Below, one piece after another: positions 14,001 to 27,210 of a stretch of DNA of 64,000 nt. Origin of the DNA: Holacanthus passer (Eukaryota > Chordata > Actinopteri > Pomacanthidae). Each line of letters starts with the position of its first letter. Position 1 is the stretch's first letter. The DNA lies in NCBI GenBank assembly GCA_025331565.1, contig JAFREQ010000014.1:12946001-13010000 (forward strand), given 5' to 3'. Below the pieces are notes generated by a model. The model searched no databases, had not been told where the DNA came from, and saw nothing but the letters and a program-made list of their open reading frames with translations. The position numbers and the translations under genes were made by a program.

Positions 14001-17000
14001 CAGCTGTAAGTATCTGTTAGTAGTGCAAGTGAGTATTGTGTTTGGAAGAGAATCTCCTGTCTTTGCCCGGCCACCCAGCGCTCCGTGTAGTAACCAGATA
14101 CTAAACACATTTGTGTGGATTGGTCAAGCTTTAATTGAATTGGCCTCTGCTCTGAAAATGGGCAGCTAATTTTAACCCACCTCCTCGTTCCCTTTCCCAC
14201 TTTACATTTCCACTTCCCTCCTGTCCCCTATTTTTCTTCTTTCCGCCCTCCACTTTTCCCCGCTCTCTCAGCTTAAGTGGGTATCTGGTGTGCTTCACCA
14301 CTGGTTCTCAGCTCAGCTCGGTGTAATTTCCAGCTTGTCCAATGTGTGACATGCCAATAAAAAAAGAATGAGAGAGAACAGGAGAGGAGGAGGAGGAGGG
14401 GCCAGAGGGTAACACTGTGGAAGTGGAGATTTACAGTGGTATCGAGTTCACACACTTCCACTAGGGCCCTATTTTTCCCCCCTCTTCTTTCTCCCTTTCT
14501 CTGTTAAAGAACACATGGTGCAAATTAACTCTTACCAGCATAGAGAGCAAAGGGAGGAAGGAAAGAGGGAAGAAGGGCATCGGTCAGAAAGAGGTGCAGA
14601 CACGAGAGGAGGAAATTTCAGGGATTGCTGTGAGGTCTGAGGAATGTCTACACTTTATACCTTGGAGCCAGCTGCCTCACACAGCCCTTAAAACAACAGC
14701 AACATCACCACAGGCTGCCATCTCCAGCGGCTCCCCTGCAGCAGCACCGCAATCTCACACAGACCCTCTGACATTTTGTACATGTGCTACAGCTTGACTC
14801 GCTGCTAGCTTTATCTATTCTCCATCTCTGAGCATTTGTTGATCTAGTGCAACGCAACTGGCTCGCATATGCTCATTCTTTTGATCATGAAAGGGCAATA
14901 TCGCTCTGTTTAAGAGCTCTCATATGTCATTTCTCTAGCACAACGCAGTCCAGTCAGTATATGTGAACATGAAAACCTAGAAACCAAAAGGTCTTATCAT
15001 GTCATCAAGATTCAGACACTGGAGCTGCTCCATAACCAACGAATAGGAGTCTTGAGGGGCTCACAACTCAAGCTTTTACATCTAAATGAGGATTTTTTTT
15101 ATAGATTGCTCTCTGAATCATTAAATGCGCCAGTATCCCCAGAAGGCTGATTGAGCACAGCCTCACCTTCTGTCACACAAAAAGAAGAGTATCTACGGCA
15201 ATCTATAGAGTGAAAAATATAAACTTAGAAAAGCAGTACAAACAGTTTTTCCAGATTTGACAATTTTAGACTGGTCTTTCCTGAGACACAGAAGGAGGAT
15301 TGTGTGTTTTCCCGTCCAGTGCGTCACATTTCCACCCGCAGTGGCTGTGACTGGCGTTGCATGTGCTTTGATGGGCGAATCTAAATTGTGTTTGCCTGTC
15401 TGTCACCGCCAATGGATCACATGGAGTGCGGGAAGCGCCGCTGCGAGGGCTCGGAGACGCTTCACCACGCATGCACACACACTTTATTTATTCTGCGCAT
15501 AGGTGTGCAATTTTGTGACTTGCATCCACACACAAAACACTCCAGCACACTCCATTATACCAGCGTTGTGTAATCCTCAAGTCCTCTCTGTGCTTCCCAA
15601 AAACCATCCAGTCCAAACCTCTAAATTCCCAACCATCTCCTCCACTCGTCTGCCGTTTCGCAGCACATACCTCAACCCCCATCTCCCTCCCTCTCAGCCC
15701 CATTTCCCTCCCGAACATCAGCTCTGCGGAGATTTCTCGCTACTACCAGTTGATTTTATTGTTGCCTCGATCTCAAACAGTACACTATGAAGCAGCATAA
15801 ACACTATCCGCAATGGTAAAGACATTTCCTGGCATCAAAGGGCCGAGCTGTGCTATCCCCTCAGTAGCTGTATTCATTTCTGCTCCCGCCATGCTCAAAC
15901 GCTCTTTGTTCTTCTCTTTATAGGAATGTACTTAACAGTTTGGCAGTGTTGTGTTTGTGAACAGAGCCGCCTTTGTTCCAGCAGGCAGTTAACACTTGTG
16001 TACAGAGCAGAGGGAGGAAAGTCTGCGTTATTAACCCTACTGTTAAATTAGCCTAAGCACTATCTTAATGAAATGATTAAGAAAATACAGACCTCCCCTA
16101 AGTCCCTTTTTTGTACAGTTGTCAAATCCCCTTGTCTTTCATAAAATGGCTTCTCCTCTACCCCTATACTGTTGTTAAGCCAAGCTGCAGCAGTGCACGG
16201 CAATCTGTGTTTGGAGCTTTGTCTGATGTGTTGCTTAATTCCTCCGCTAACTTGGTCTGGAGCTAATTGAAATAATCAGAGCACTTTAAATACATTTTTT
16301 TTAATCCAGATGGTGCTGGCTGAGTGTTCATGGTTGGGCCAATACTGTCAGCTATGTAGACTTTCACTGCAGCATCACGACAAGCTAACCTTGGGCTATT
16401 GAGCTTAACAGTCCATTTATAGATCGCCATAATGCCCTCCCCATTTGAGGGTGAGTAACTCTTTATAGGCTCCCATCGTTTGCTTTTTTCATATCTTACA
16501 GCATTCCTCACCTTATTCCACATTATTTCTCTTCTACTTCTCCTTTCTTCCTCACCTCTACTGTCTGGTCCTTGTGATGAATCTTGTCCCTTAAGGCATT
16601 GTGGGATAGGGGGGGCTGATTTGGGCCCATTACTGATAGCGGCCCAGCACGTGGGCATGTCCGAATTGGTTCACACACCAGCAATAAAGGACAGAGTATA
16701 AAAAAAGAAAAGAAAAGATCTCTCCCTTCTTCCTCCCACTTCTCTGTCTCCTACCTTCACCCTCCTCTCCAGGTGAAATGGAATGATTTAATGTGCGGCC
16801 CCGTCGGAGTGGGTAATGGAGTTGGCGGATGAGTGTGAGAGGCTCTCTCCATCAGCGAGTGGAGGGTGTGGAGAGGTGTTGGAGGTGATTGAGACCCCCG
16901 CCTGTCGAGGTGCGCTCCTTGTATAGACAGTGACCCCTCGTCCTCTCCTCCCCGCAGAGCCAAGATACACACATTTACACAAAACACACATCTCATTTCT

Positions 17001-17278
17001 TCCGCGTGTGCACCACAGTGGAACTTGTGCTTACACTCTTCTAGCTGTAGACTTGTGACAGGACCTGTAGGGGACTGATGGAGCTTGCTGTTAACAGATG
17101 GCTGACTGTTCCTGTCTCTCTTTTCGACCCGAGACATCATCTCTCAACATGCCTCATTGGATCATTAGACAGGTTTTTAGATGCACTTACTTTGAGTGAT
17201 AATGAGACATAGTGTTATTTATTTGTCAAAGCACTTCCTCACCTTTTTTGAAGCTCCAAATTGACTGTTTTGTGTAGG

Positions 17279-17773
17279 TTAAAGGGCAATGCTGCTATTT
17301 TTACACTTGGGTCCTATTTTTACATATTTTGAGGTCTAAAGGACTAAGAGGTACAAAAACTGGTCCTGCAGCCAGCAGCTGTGAAACTAGCTGCAATGCC
17401 TGCGACGTAATCCTTGGGGGCAAATGTGCCTATCAACGTACGGCCACTAAAAGTGTTTGTTTTAGCCACTGACAGGCGCTGATTGCTGTTTGGAGTGTCT
17501 GACAACATGATGGAAAGGATCCCTACAGAGATAGCTTTTTGGTAAAGAGTAAGATCCTTTTTGTTTAACCGGAAACAGCCGTTATATTGCTCACTTCAAA
17601 GCCACCAGACTCCATTGACAAAAACAGTAATTTTACTTCGCACAATTGCCCCCAATGATTGCTTTGCAGCACATGCAGCCAGTTTCACAGCTGCCGGCTG
17701 AGACGATCTACTGGACCCCAAAATATGTGAAAAAATAGTGTCCAGGTGTAAAAATACCAGAATTGCCCTTTAA
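17279..17773. mobile_element. TTAA-flanked long-hairpin DNA element (Kolobok or piggyBac type)
   Basis: A 495-base unit begins ttaaagggcaatgctg and ends cagaattgccctttaa. Its two arms are inverted copies over roughly 150 bases each: for example agcagctgtgaaactagctg on the left pairs with cagccagtttcacagctgcc on the right, with a few mismatches and indels. The shared ttaa at both ends (17279-17282 and 17770-17773) is the target site of Kolobok and piggyBac transposons. No transposase frame is present, so this is a non-autonomous element. Kolobok is the better guess because the termini start AGGG after TTAA. Confidence 0.85.
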
Positions 17774-19061
17774 TTTAGAACTTTTTCTTTATCGGATCCC
17801 ACACTGGAATAAAGTGACTTTGAGCCTGTCTAAAGGTTATATTGCAGTGCAATACAAGTGCTAATTCAAACAGTGAAAGGTACAGAGGGAGAATATTGAT
17901 TACAACTATTGATCAAACTCACACTGTCCTTGCTTTCCCCCTTGTCTTTGTCTTTGTTTGGACTGTTAACATTTTACATGTTATAGAGCCCCTTTGTCAA
18001 CATCTCATCTAGTCCAACTCAGCCTTAAGCCTAAAGGCAGAAGTAGTGGTTATCCTTAACAGAGTAGAGTTAAGAGCCCTGCTCCTGTTTGGATGGCTGT
18101 TCGAGACTCCCGTTTAACTCAGGACTCAGCAGCAACTGTCCATAATTAGGTGCAAACTGCTTGCTGCCACGCTAAAATGCCATTTAAATGCCAAATGGCA
18201 GTGAGGTTGTGTTTAATATGTGGGATCTCTGGCCTGTTGACTCTCTGCTGGATTGTTGCTGCTGCCAGAGAGAGGTTACGCAGAGATAAGTGGTTGTTCT
18301 TGCGGCATCAGCCCACACTGTTAGCTCATCAGCTTGGACTCCCCATCCAAAACCTTTCGTCCTCCACCAGCTATTGTCAGCAGAGATGCTATCTGGTAAA
18401 CAGGAGAGGGTAGGTATTTAACTAATTAATGTGCAAGTGTGTACAGATGAGCCCGTGGCTCCTGCTGCTGGCACAGTTTAGGCAAGCTCGGCTTTTGGTG
18501 TGGAAATTCACTGAGGCAGTGTAGCTTTCCACTCACCTAGGAGAGCTTTAGTTTTTATTCCTGGCTTCAAATCTGCTACAACTGTACACAGCTGGTTTTG
18601 GCTCTTTGATAAAGACTTTTGTCTATGTGGTGCTGACACCCACTCTGTGCTGTTTCATTTAACTGCTTTGACTTTAGTGGGGTAGCCGCTCGTCTATTGC
18701 TGTTGAGCCCAGCGCTGCAGGCCCATATAAGGAGTGTGTTTCAGCTCTCTGTGGTTCTGCACATAATCACAAGGTGTCTGGAGCCCACCTGTCAAGCCCT
18801 ACCACAGTCATCTTTAGCACCAGCCTGACAAAAACCACCAGAGCAACAGCCAACTTTACGCCAGCCTGCTGATGTGCTATGCTAACACGCTATAACAGCG
18901 ATATTTATTATGGTAATATGTCATGCTAAGCTTGCAGTCAATGGTTGCCTTGAATGAAAAGGAGCAGTGTTTTCACAGGGCTGGTGCAGCAGGCGCTGAG
19001 CTTTATAGCCTTTAAAGTAAAGCAAGGCTACACATCCCCACATCCCTACCAAACACTCTAA

Positions 19062-19102
19062 TGTGTATGTGTGTGTGTGTGTGTGTGTGCGTGTGTGCGT
19101 GC
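19062..19102. repeat. (GT)n microsatellite, imperfect
   Basis: This is a TG-rich tract with an early A and later C interruptions. Confidence 0.9.
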
Positions 19103-19479
19103 TTGCATCACTGTGTGTGAGCAGCGTGTGTAATCACTCCTAGCTGGCGGGCTCAGAGGGAGAGGTGGAATCAATGCAGTGGGCTATGAAGAGAGGAGAG
19201 AGAAAGGAGGAGAGGAGAGGGAGGAGGCTGATCAATATCATAGCAGCAGGGTGGGGTAATATCCACTTCATGCAGTGCTGCCACAAACAGGGAGGATTGT
19301 GGGAGTGAAGCGAGGTACGCAGAGGAGAAGAGAGAAGAGGAGAGGGAGGGGCAACGGTAAAAAGATGCAAATCTCCGTGGCGCCGGTAAACAAGAGGCTT
19401 TGTGTCAATCACCAGATGAAGTGGCACATTTAGCATTCTCCTCTCTCCCCCAACCATTCCAACACTGCTGGGGATTGTT

Positions 19480-19570
19480 TGCTCGGCAGCCGCCCACCCA
19501 TTGGTCCAGGCCGGTGACGGGGCGTGGCTGCGCAGCGATAATGTATGGGCTGCCATGGCAATGATCCCCG
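19480..19570. promoter_or_regulatory. CCAAT/GC-rich block in the long intron
   Basis: This short block holds an inverted CCAAT box (cccattggtcc, 19497-19507), a Krüppel/Sp-like gggcgtggc (19520-19528) and a near-palindromic gctgccatggcaatg (19550-19564) that resembles a degenerate RFX site. Local CpG content is above that of the surrounding intron. It may be an intronic enhancer; nothing in it looks coding. Confidence 0.3.
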
Positions 19571-22500
19571 CTGTTTAAGAGAGTCATCAATAACCCCGCC
19601 CTGTTGTATTCCACAGACTGTTAGTCAATGTCTGCTGGATCATTCCATCATCAGCATCATATCACCGTCCACACACAATCTATTACAAGCATCCACTCTG
19701 TTACAAAGAGCCAGCTATAAGAACACCTAATCGCCCTCCACCCAAGGACAGGTGGATGTCAATCACACCACCACAATGGAAGAGGGAAAAAAAAAGGCAA
19801 AGATCTGCCCACAAAACGGGCTGAAAGCGGACGAGCTTCACACACAAGCTACAGTACATGAAGCTCTGTCTTTATGCTGCCAGTGCTTTGTCGTTCGGGG
19901 GTTGCGTGCGCCCTACCAGATCTCATGCTGATACTGATTGCATGGTATGGTGAACTGTGTCTCCTTTCTGCTTGATTTAACTTCAAAGCCACGACTGGGC
20001 TGAGCCGAGCAGGCTTCGCATTGCCGTTTAGAGCTGGGAGACAGGATGTGATGGCGGATAACTGAACTGTGCAACTGTAAACGGACACTTCCTCTGCGGT
20101 GGGTAGGAAGTCCCCGCCAAACCATATGGTCACACTGGGATGTACAGATCATATGTGTGTGTAGGGGGGTGCAGGGGGTTGCATTCCTTGGTTTTCCTCT
20201 CAACGTGTTTGTGCATTTCTTCCTCCTCCTCTGTCCCTGTGTAAAGTATCTTGCCCTGAACATGCTGTTACAGCTAATTACATTGACCTGGCCTCTTATC
20301 TAACACACCTCACAGCTATTTTTCAAGACAGAGAGTGGATGTGTGTACGTGTGTGCGTGGGACCTTTCAATGATGGTGGCAGGGTGCAAGCGAGGGGTGA
20401 AAGTGAAGCAATAGGCGACTTGCAGAGAAGAAAGCACCGTCTCAGACACGGCACTGACCTCTCTGTCTTTTCTTTCTTTCTCTCACTCACTGCGGGTAAA
20501 CAGTCATCCCCCTCTCCTCGCTGACAGAGTGAGACGAGGCAAGTAATTCCCCCGTCTACAGCAAAATCCTTTACCTCCCCTACCCAGCCCTGGATGCTGC
20601 TGCACAAAGCCAATGCAGTCTGAGCCTGTGTTGTGTGTGAGTGTGTTCAAAGTGTGCCTTTTGATTTACAGGCGCACACACACGGATAAATGGGCGGAGA
20701 AGGCTTTGATGTGCCTCGGTTGCAGAGAGTAGAGATGTTGGTGTGTTGTTCAACCTCTTTGTCTGGCGTTCTCTCTCTCAGTGGGCGCTCTGTTTTTGCG
20801 TGTGAATGATAACCAATGTGTTTGACACACTACGCTCATCATGACTCGTATGTTTTTCCCATGTTCTGCATTTAGAGCAATTGTTTGCTTAACCATGTGT
20901 GTTTTATTGCGTCGCAGTTTGGGAAGTCAGACATTGCAAGGGACAGCAGTTTTAATTTACAGGGCTTAAAATATGTTGGGGGGGTTTTTTAAATCAAGAC
21001 ATGATATTTTCTGTTATCATTGCAAAATAGTCACCCATTGACCGAATATTTTGTTAGCTGAATGTTCTCTTGGTACATTGCCTTGATAGTGTTGTGAAAA
21101 TATTGAGAAAATGAAGCAAAACAAAAAAGAATTAGGAAAGGAAAGGTTGTTCAGAGATCAATTTTACATTCCCAGCTTCACTTCCTCCTGTGAAGGAGTT
21201 AATGACAAAAAATATAATCCATCATATTACATTATGGAGGATATCAGTGGGTTCTTAAAGCCTCGACAGGCGTTCGCAAAAGTGTCTTAAGATGTATTTT
21301 TCCACTTGGCAGTGACAGTTCACGGCATGTCTGCTCATTTAATGCAGAACAGGGTGTGCATGGTTTTTCTGCCTTACTTAATTCAATCATTTATACCTTC
21401 CCTCACCTTTTATCTTGCTCTCGCACCACCCATTTTTAGTTTCCGAACATTAATCAGATAATTAAAAACAACAGTGGTTTGCTCACATTCTTGTTGTTGT
21501 TTTTTTTAAATTCAGATTATTTTCTTAATTTACATTTTTTCCCTCATTAGCTCATTCTACCTTCACTACCACACACCCATTTGACAGTAGAAGATAAACA
21601 AAAGGCAACACATCCCTTGATTTTTATGCACAAAAAAATGGCAAATCTCTAGTGGCAAGTTAATTGCGTAGGAGGAATGCATAAAAATTTCAATCAATAG
21701 TACTATCACAGAGTCCTGGACAACTCAGCCTCTCCCATCAATTTAAAAATGCCTTTGGACTTTCTAACTGATTTAAGATTTGGTTTATACTTTGTCATGA
21801 TTGAATTAAGGAGGAAAAATGTTTCACTTTCTCTCTGGCTTTAAATTCATTGTCAGGTGGAATTAAACATGTTTCAAATGGACTGAAATGGGTCTTTCTG
21901 ACGCTCTCAGAAACTCCGTCCATAATCATGTTACAATATGGTGGCTGTTATTGCCGGTCTAGACTGACAGTCATGCAGTACAGCTCCTTCTAGCACTGGG
22001 CCAGCCTTGTTATTGCAGCTGTGTTGTCTACAATACATCTCTTGTTGCAGCACAGCAGGAGGCTGCTCAAAGCCCTTGGCCTGTGTGTGTGAGTGTGAGC
22101 GTGCGCGTGTGAGTGTGCGTGCACATGTGTTATAATCACATTCTTCCCTGGCGTTCACTTGCTACAGTCGCAGTTGCAGTTACAGTTGCTGCGAGTAACC
22201 TTTAGATTTTGTCACCTGTAACTGTGTGGTGTGCGTGATTGGTGCAAGGCCTGTAACTTGAAATCTTTTGTGAACACACGCATCTGATAGCCTGCCACAT
22301 TTGCATCGACACCGATATATCGTCACACACACGGGTTGGTAATTTGCATGTGATTATTTGCATATTGTACAAAGCAAGCGTGCCTGACAGACCACCCGCT
22401 GCTTGGCTTGTGCGGCATCTGGCTGAAACACTGCTTACATGATGTATTGCTGATAGGGCCAGTGTCATCGCTAGAGACTGACAGACAGGCAAGGTCACCT

Positions 22501-22747
22501 TCAGACACAGAGATAGAGAGTTGGTGGGGTGGTGGGGGGGAGAGAGACGGAGAGATGGATATCTTCAGAAGCATTGGCCAGATAAAACAAGACAATCACG
22601 ACTGGTTGAGCTCATGGTGATATGAGCTCTTCAGGGCCGTCTGCGATGCTGTCAGTCCGGTTTCTCATGCAGCCTTAAGATCTGTTTTTGCATGCTTACG
22701 CTCTTATTCACTGCTTATTTGCCTCCATCTCCGGCTGTGTATGGCCA

Positions 22748-22775
22748 CTCCTCTCCCTCTCCCTCTCCCTCTCTC
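22748..22775. repeat. (CTCTCC)n pyrimidine repeat
   Basis: About four copies of a CTCTCC hexamer are followed by ctctcttt. A (CA)n tract follows at 22912-22931 and a CA-rich zone at about 23045-23200. Confidence 0.85.
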
Positions 22776-24228
22776 TTTCCTTGATGTGTATGTGTTCTCA
22801 CACAGAGATAGTTGTATGTTTTGTGTGTGTGTGCGGAAATGAGCTTTGGTGTGTGCGTTAGGAGGATCATAAATATTCCTATTAGCTGTGTATCGATGTG
22901 CACTGACCATGCACACACACACACACACACAGAAGAAGCCCTCTCGATTTCTCTATGTCTATGTCATCCTTAGACACACTCCCTATAGACACTCTTCTGA
23001 TTTCCTGACAGCTGCTCTTACATAGAGAAGACCTCCAAAGCATTCACACACACACACGCACATAAACACACACTCTGTTCCTTTTTTTTTAACCATCGCT
23101 CCATCACCCCTCTCAAAGCACACACCCCATCAGTCTTTGAAGTGGCACACATCCGCACACACACACACAACCTGTCCACCCTTCACACACACACATCCCA
23201 CCCTTGGCTAAATCTCACTTGCTTTGCGCATTTATTACTACGGCATTAACCTACAAGAAACATGTGCATGTGTATGTATGTGTGCGTCTGTGTGTGAATT
23301 ATACCAAGGGGGGAGATCGATTAGCATTGGCTTAGGCGAGCCTTCTCATTTCCTGTCTTCCATTACAGCGCTCAATCAGCCCACAGCTCCATCTCTGCTA
23401 TGCCCTGCTTGCTCAGGAGGCTGCCGCTGGTAGCCATACACACACAGACACACACACAGGCTCCGGATTAGCTGGCTGGGCAGGCGTCCAATATGACATC
23501 CAAACACACACACCAATACACACAGAGCCTGATATTCATATCCTTTCTGCACACCCCTCTCAGTGAACACTCCCCTCCTCCTCCTCCTCTCTTCCTCCAC
23601 AGCAGTAGTCCAGTCAGTATTAGTAAGATGTCTCATTAGCTCACCAGGCTATGCTAACAAGGCAAAGCTAACACAATGGATCACAAGCAAACGGCCTTCC
23701 AAACAAAACACCAGGCCGTTTAAACACTATGCACAACACAAAGGAAGCCTGTGTCGTCCAAAAAAAACGGCAGCATTCCTCAGTCTTTTTCTGTGTGTGT
23801 ATGTGTGGGTATGTGTATGTGTGTGTCTAACTCTGTATCCTGAGTCATGGGTATTACCTTGAGACCAGACAAGTCTGTGCTCTCAAGAGAACATCCCAGG
23901 CTGTACACAAACACATGCATTCACTCACACACACACACACACACAGAGAGAGAGACAGGAAGCCAGGTATCAAAGCGAGATGGCTTTGAAGCGGCTAAAT
24001 GAAAGGCTGAAGGCAGAAATGACAATGTTTTCTGGCAGGCTATAACTGTATGTCTGGCTGAGAGGGAGAGCTTGGGAAATAAAGTCAGTATTATGATCTG
24101 AACACCCAGATATGAGCTCTCCTAACCGCCTCCATCTGTCCTCGCACAGCCCGCGTTTGAAGTCTCACTTGGATCTGCATTCTAGTCTATACCCTGCTAG
24201 TGCTGCAAGGATTTCTGAATGTGTTCTC

Positions 24229-24249
24229 AAAAAAAAAAAAAAAAAAAAA
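24229..24249. repeat. Poly(A) run of 21
   Basis: This is a homopolymer in the long intron. No retrotransposon body or target duplication was recognised upstream of it. Confidence 0.95.
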
Positions 24250-25659
24250 GAAGTGCCAGTGTATTTGTGTGTAGCTTAAATCACTGAACACAAGTTGTCA
24301 GGTCCCTTGTGCTCCATGCCTGTGGTCTGCAGATAATGATCATCATTAGTGAATGTATTCTTTATATCCTCTCTCCTTTTGCCTTTCACGGTGCTGCTCT
24401 CTACGTACCATCACTTAACTTGTCTTAAATTTCTTGGCTAAAACTGCAGCAGAAGTGTGTTGGAGGCAAAGGCAAATATTTAAGTTGGCCACAGCCTGGC
24501 TGTTTTATGGAGCGAGCAGCCAAGGCTAGTGTTCTCGATTCTGCTGCCACTTTGTCTCGAAGGAGGGCAATGTGGATGGCATCATGCATTTTTCTTGCTA
24601 TTTGTGCCATTAATTTACGTCCTCCCACTGGGACACATTTGAAATAAATGAGCAATGAAGCTAAGACTGGTGCAGTTAGCCCTGTATGTTATCAGCGTGG
24701 CAGGAGACAAAGTGTTGGACGAGCTAGACCTCAGATGTGCCTGTGGTTGACAGTGTGATCCACCATTAGTAGCCCTCAGCCCTCAAGTCTTAATTAGTAT
24801 CTTCTCACTCAACCCCATCACCTCTTTTTTTTTCTTGTGTCCATCTCTGCCACCATCCCTTCTTCTTTACCTGGATGACGCGAGGACCTGTTAACAACAT
24901 TCTCAGATGTTTTGGTGTATACCGCCAGTTTGTACAATGACATGACTAGTGAGTCTGTCATGAAGTGCTTGAGGAGTGTTTGCTTGATTCCTTGAAAAGG
25001 GGGTTTTAAATTTAACGCAGGCTCGTGTTCAAAGGCGCACACACACACAAACACACAAAGAGCAACAAGAGCAAATCTGCCCACTTTGAATCGGATGAAG
25101 CTCATCCAATCCAATATGGAGCTGGGCTGACAGATGGGCCCAGTGTGTTCAAAGCAGAGGGCGCCGATTTAATATCCAAACAGGTCAAGCCAAAGAGAGG
25201 CAGAGAGAGAGACACCCCTGTGTAGGCACGGCGCAAAGGTCCTGCCAGCACCACCACCACAGCTGGGACTCACCTCACCTCCTCTCTCCCTCCCTCCCCC
25301 GGTCTGCCTCCCACACTCTCTCCATTTGTTCTCGTTGCCAGGAGGGGGAAGCAGGCTGTGTACATCTCCTCCTCGCAAACATTGTAATCAGCATTTGTTT
25401 AGTGTTATTATATGTGCCTAAGAGAAGGAGGCTTGAGGGGCAGGTTATCCTTCCTTTCTCCAAGTAGCCAAGCGCTCACTGTGCAGCCCATAAGGAGAGA
25501 GGAGAATTGCAGAGTGGAATCCTGCTGCTGCTGCTGCTGGCTCTGACAGCCTGATTTAGAGGTGCTTTTTCTTACCTCTGACACAGAGTCCCAGCCTGCC
25601 CCGCTCTACTGCAGGGCTGGGAGAAGAATAGTGGTGCTTATCCTGAAAGCCTGTTATTT

Positions 25660-25665
25660 TTGTGT

Positions 25666-25699
<34 letters not shown>

Positions 25700-25735
25700 G
25701 AGAGTGCACATTCGCTTCTGTGTGTGTGTGTGTGT
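25660..25735. repeat. Compound (GT)n-(GA)n-(GT)n microsatellite
   Basis: A TG tract, an interrupted GA tract (about 25682-25704) and a second TG tract (25719-25735) lie in sequence, about 50 bases left of a transposon end. Confidence 0.93.
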
Positions 25736-25788
25736 TTGCTCACACGGCATGCTGGCATTTCTTTTCACCAGCCTCTTTTGTCAGTCAC

Positions 25789-26410
25789 TAGCTGCATTTA
25801 CATGGACCCTAATATTCCATTAATAATCAGTCAATCAGAATAAAAGTGTCTCATTTAGCCGCCTCAATCAGAAGAGCCTGATCGGAATGAATTTTCAATC
25901 AGATTGAGAGGGGTGATATAAACCTTTGATACTCCATTCATTAGGAAAATATTAGCCCATAATAACCATGTAAACACTTAATCCAATTGTTTCTCTGTGG
26001 TTGAAATATTTTTATTTATTTTCTTTTGTGCATGTTCACACCACATAAATAATATTAGGTGACACAAACGAGTTTCCAGGAAGGACGGAAACACCACCTT
26101 TTACTAATCACCTGGTAAACTACCTATAAAAGTTGAATTTTTGTTCAATTACTTGTTGCTTTGCCAATAAGGTGTTTGTCGAACTTTGTGCTTAATCGAT
26201 AGCTATCAGAGTGTATCAGATTAGACGCTTCACTGTGGCAGAACCATTTTGCATGTCAAAAAGTTACATTCTGATTAAATGATTTGAGGCATGTAAACGC
26301 ACATCTTATCTGTTCATTTTATTTAGCATCCACGTAAACGGTAAAGTTGGAATCTCTAATCGGAATAATTCAATCAGGTTGAAGAAATATTGTCCATGTG
26401 ACCGCAGCTA
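25789..26410. mobile_element. Non-autonomous DNA transposon with TAGCTGC...ACATGGAC termini
   Basis: The left end reads tagctgcatttacatggac and the right end reads gtccatgtgaccgcagcta, which is its inverted complement with three mismatches. The element is about 622 bases, AT-rich, and contains further copies of a catgtaaac motif and of caatcag-type words in both orientations. The target duplication is ambiguous (ta or cta), so I do not assign a superfamily. No transposase coding was found. Confidence 0.75.
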
Positions 26411-27176
26411 CTAAGATGTCGTAGATTGCGTGAGCACAGCCGATCTCTTGTACCTCGCCAGTGTACGTTCACACACACACAGTTTTTGTAGTCTGTGTGT
26501 GTGTGTTGTTGTCCAGATGGAAGTGCTTATTGAGCGCTGGTGTGCTGGCAGATATCTCTGTCTCCGAGAGAGCGGGAGAAAATAAGGGAGAAAGAGGAGG
26601 AAAATGAGGGAGAGGGAAAGCCGAGTGGAAAACCCTTCCAATCAAATCCATCATCTTTGTGTGTGTGTGTGTTTACGTTAGTGTATGTGTGATCTTCCCC
26701 GCCAGCTCTTCCTGCCTCCCCTCTCTAATCTTATCATGTCGGAGCAGCAGATTAGTCCTCCCAGATCCCATCTTTGCCTCCAAATGCCACAATCAGCCTT
26801 TTGTTCTTCGGCTGTGCTTACTCTCCCCTTGCGACGGGCGAGGTGAACACTCCCACAATCCGCCCTCCATGCCATTTTGAGCCTCTGCCCGTCAATGTCA
26901 CGCCGCTACCAGCCCTCATCTACCATATCCGAGCCTCCCCTGCCCCTGGGGTGTCAGCTAACTAAGGTGTTAGCTCTGCAGCTAGCCTAGCTGAACTGCT
27001 TGACATTCCTCGCTAACACTGAGCTGCGGCTGCTGCTCTTGTCTGTTTGACCTCCCCCTCCCTCCCTCCGCCGTCTCCTTTATCTGTGTGTTTGGGTATC
27101 TGTCTTTCCTTCCTTACTTCTGGCTGCCACCTCCTGAAGGAAGTCATAGATCCTGGCTGCTGATGTCACCAGAGGA

Positions 27177-27210
27177 GAGGAGGAGGAGGAGGAGGAGGGG
27201 GAGGGGGTGG
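27177..27210 (+). repeat. (GGA)n grading into G-runs
   Basis: GGA trinucleotides lead into gggggagggggtggg. The G-rich end has G-quadruplex character. Confidence 0.8.

Noticed and set aside
15257..15790. Overlapping + strand frames in a moderately GC-rich segment
   Set aside because: No recognisable protein family, no consistent codon pattern and no matching splice sites were seen.
24229..24249. Poly(A) run considered as a retroelement tail
   Set aside because: No retroelement sequence or target-site duplication was recognised around it.
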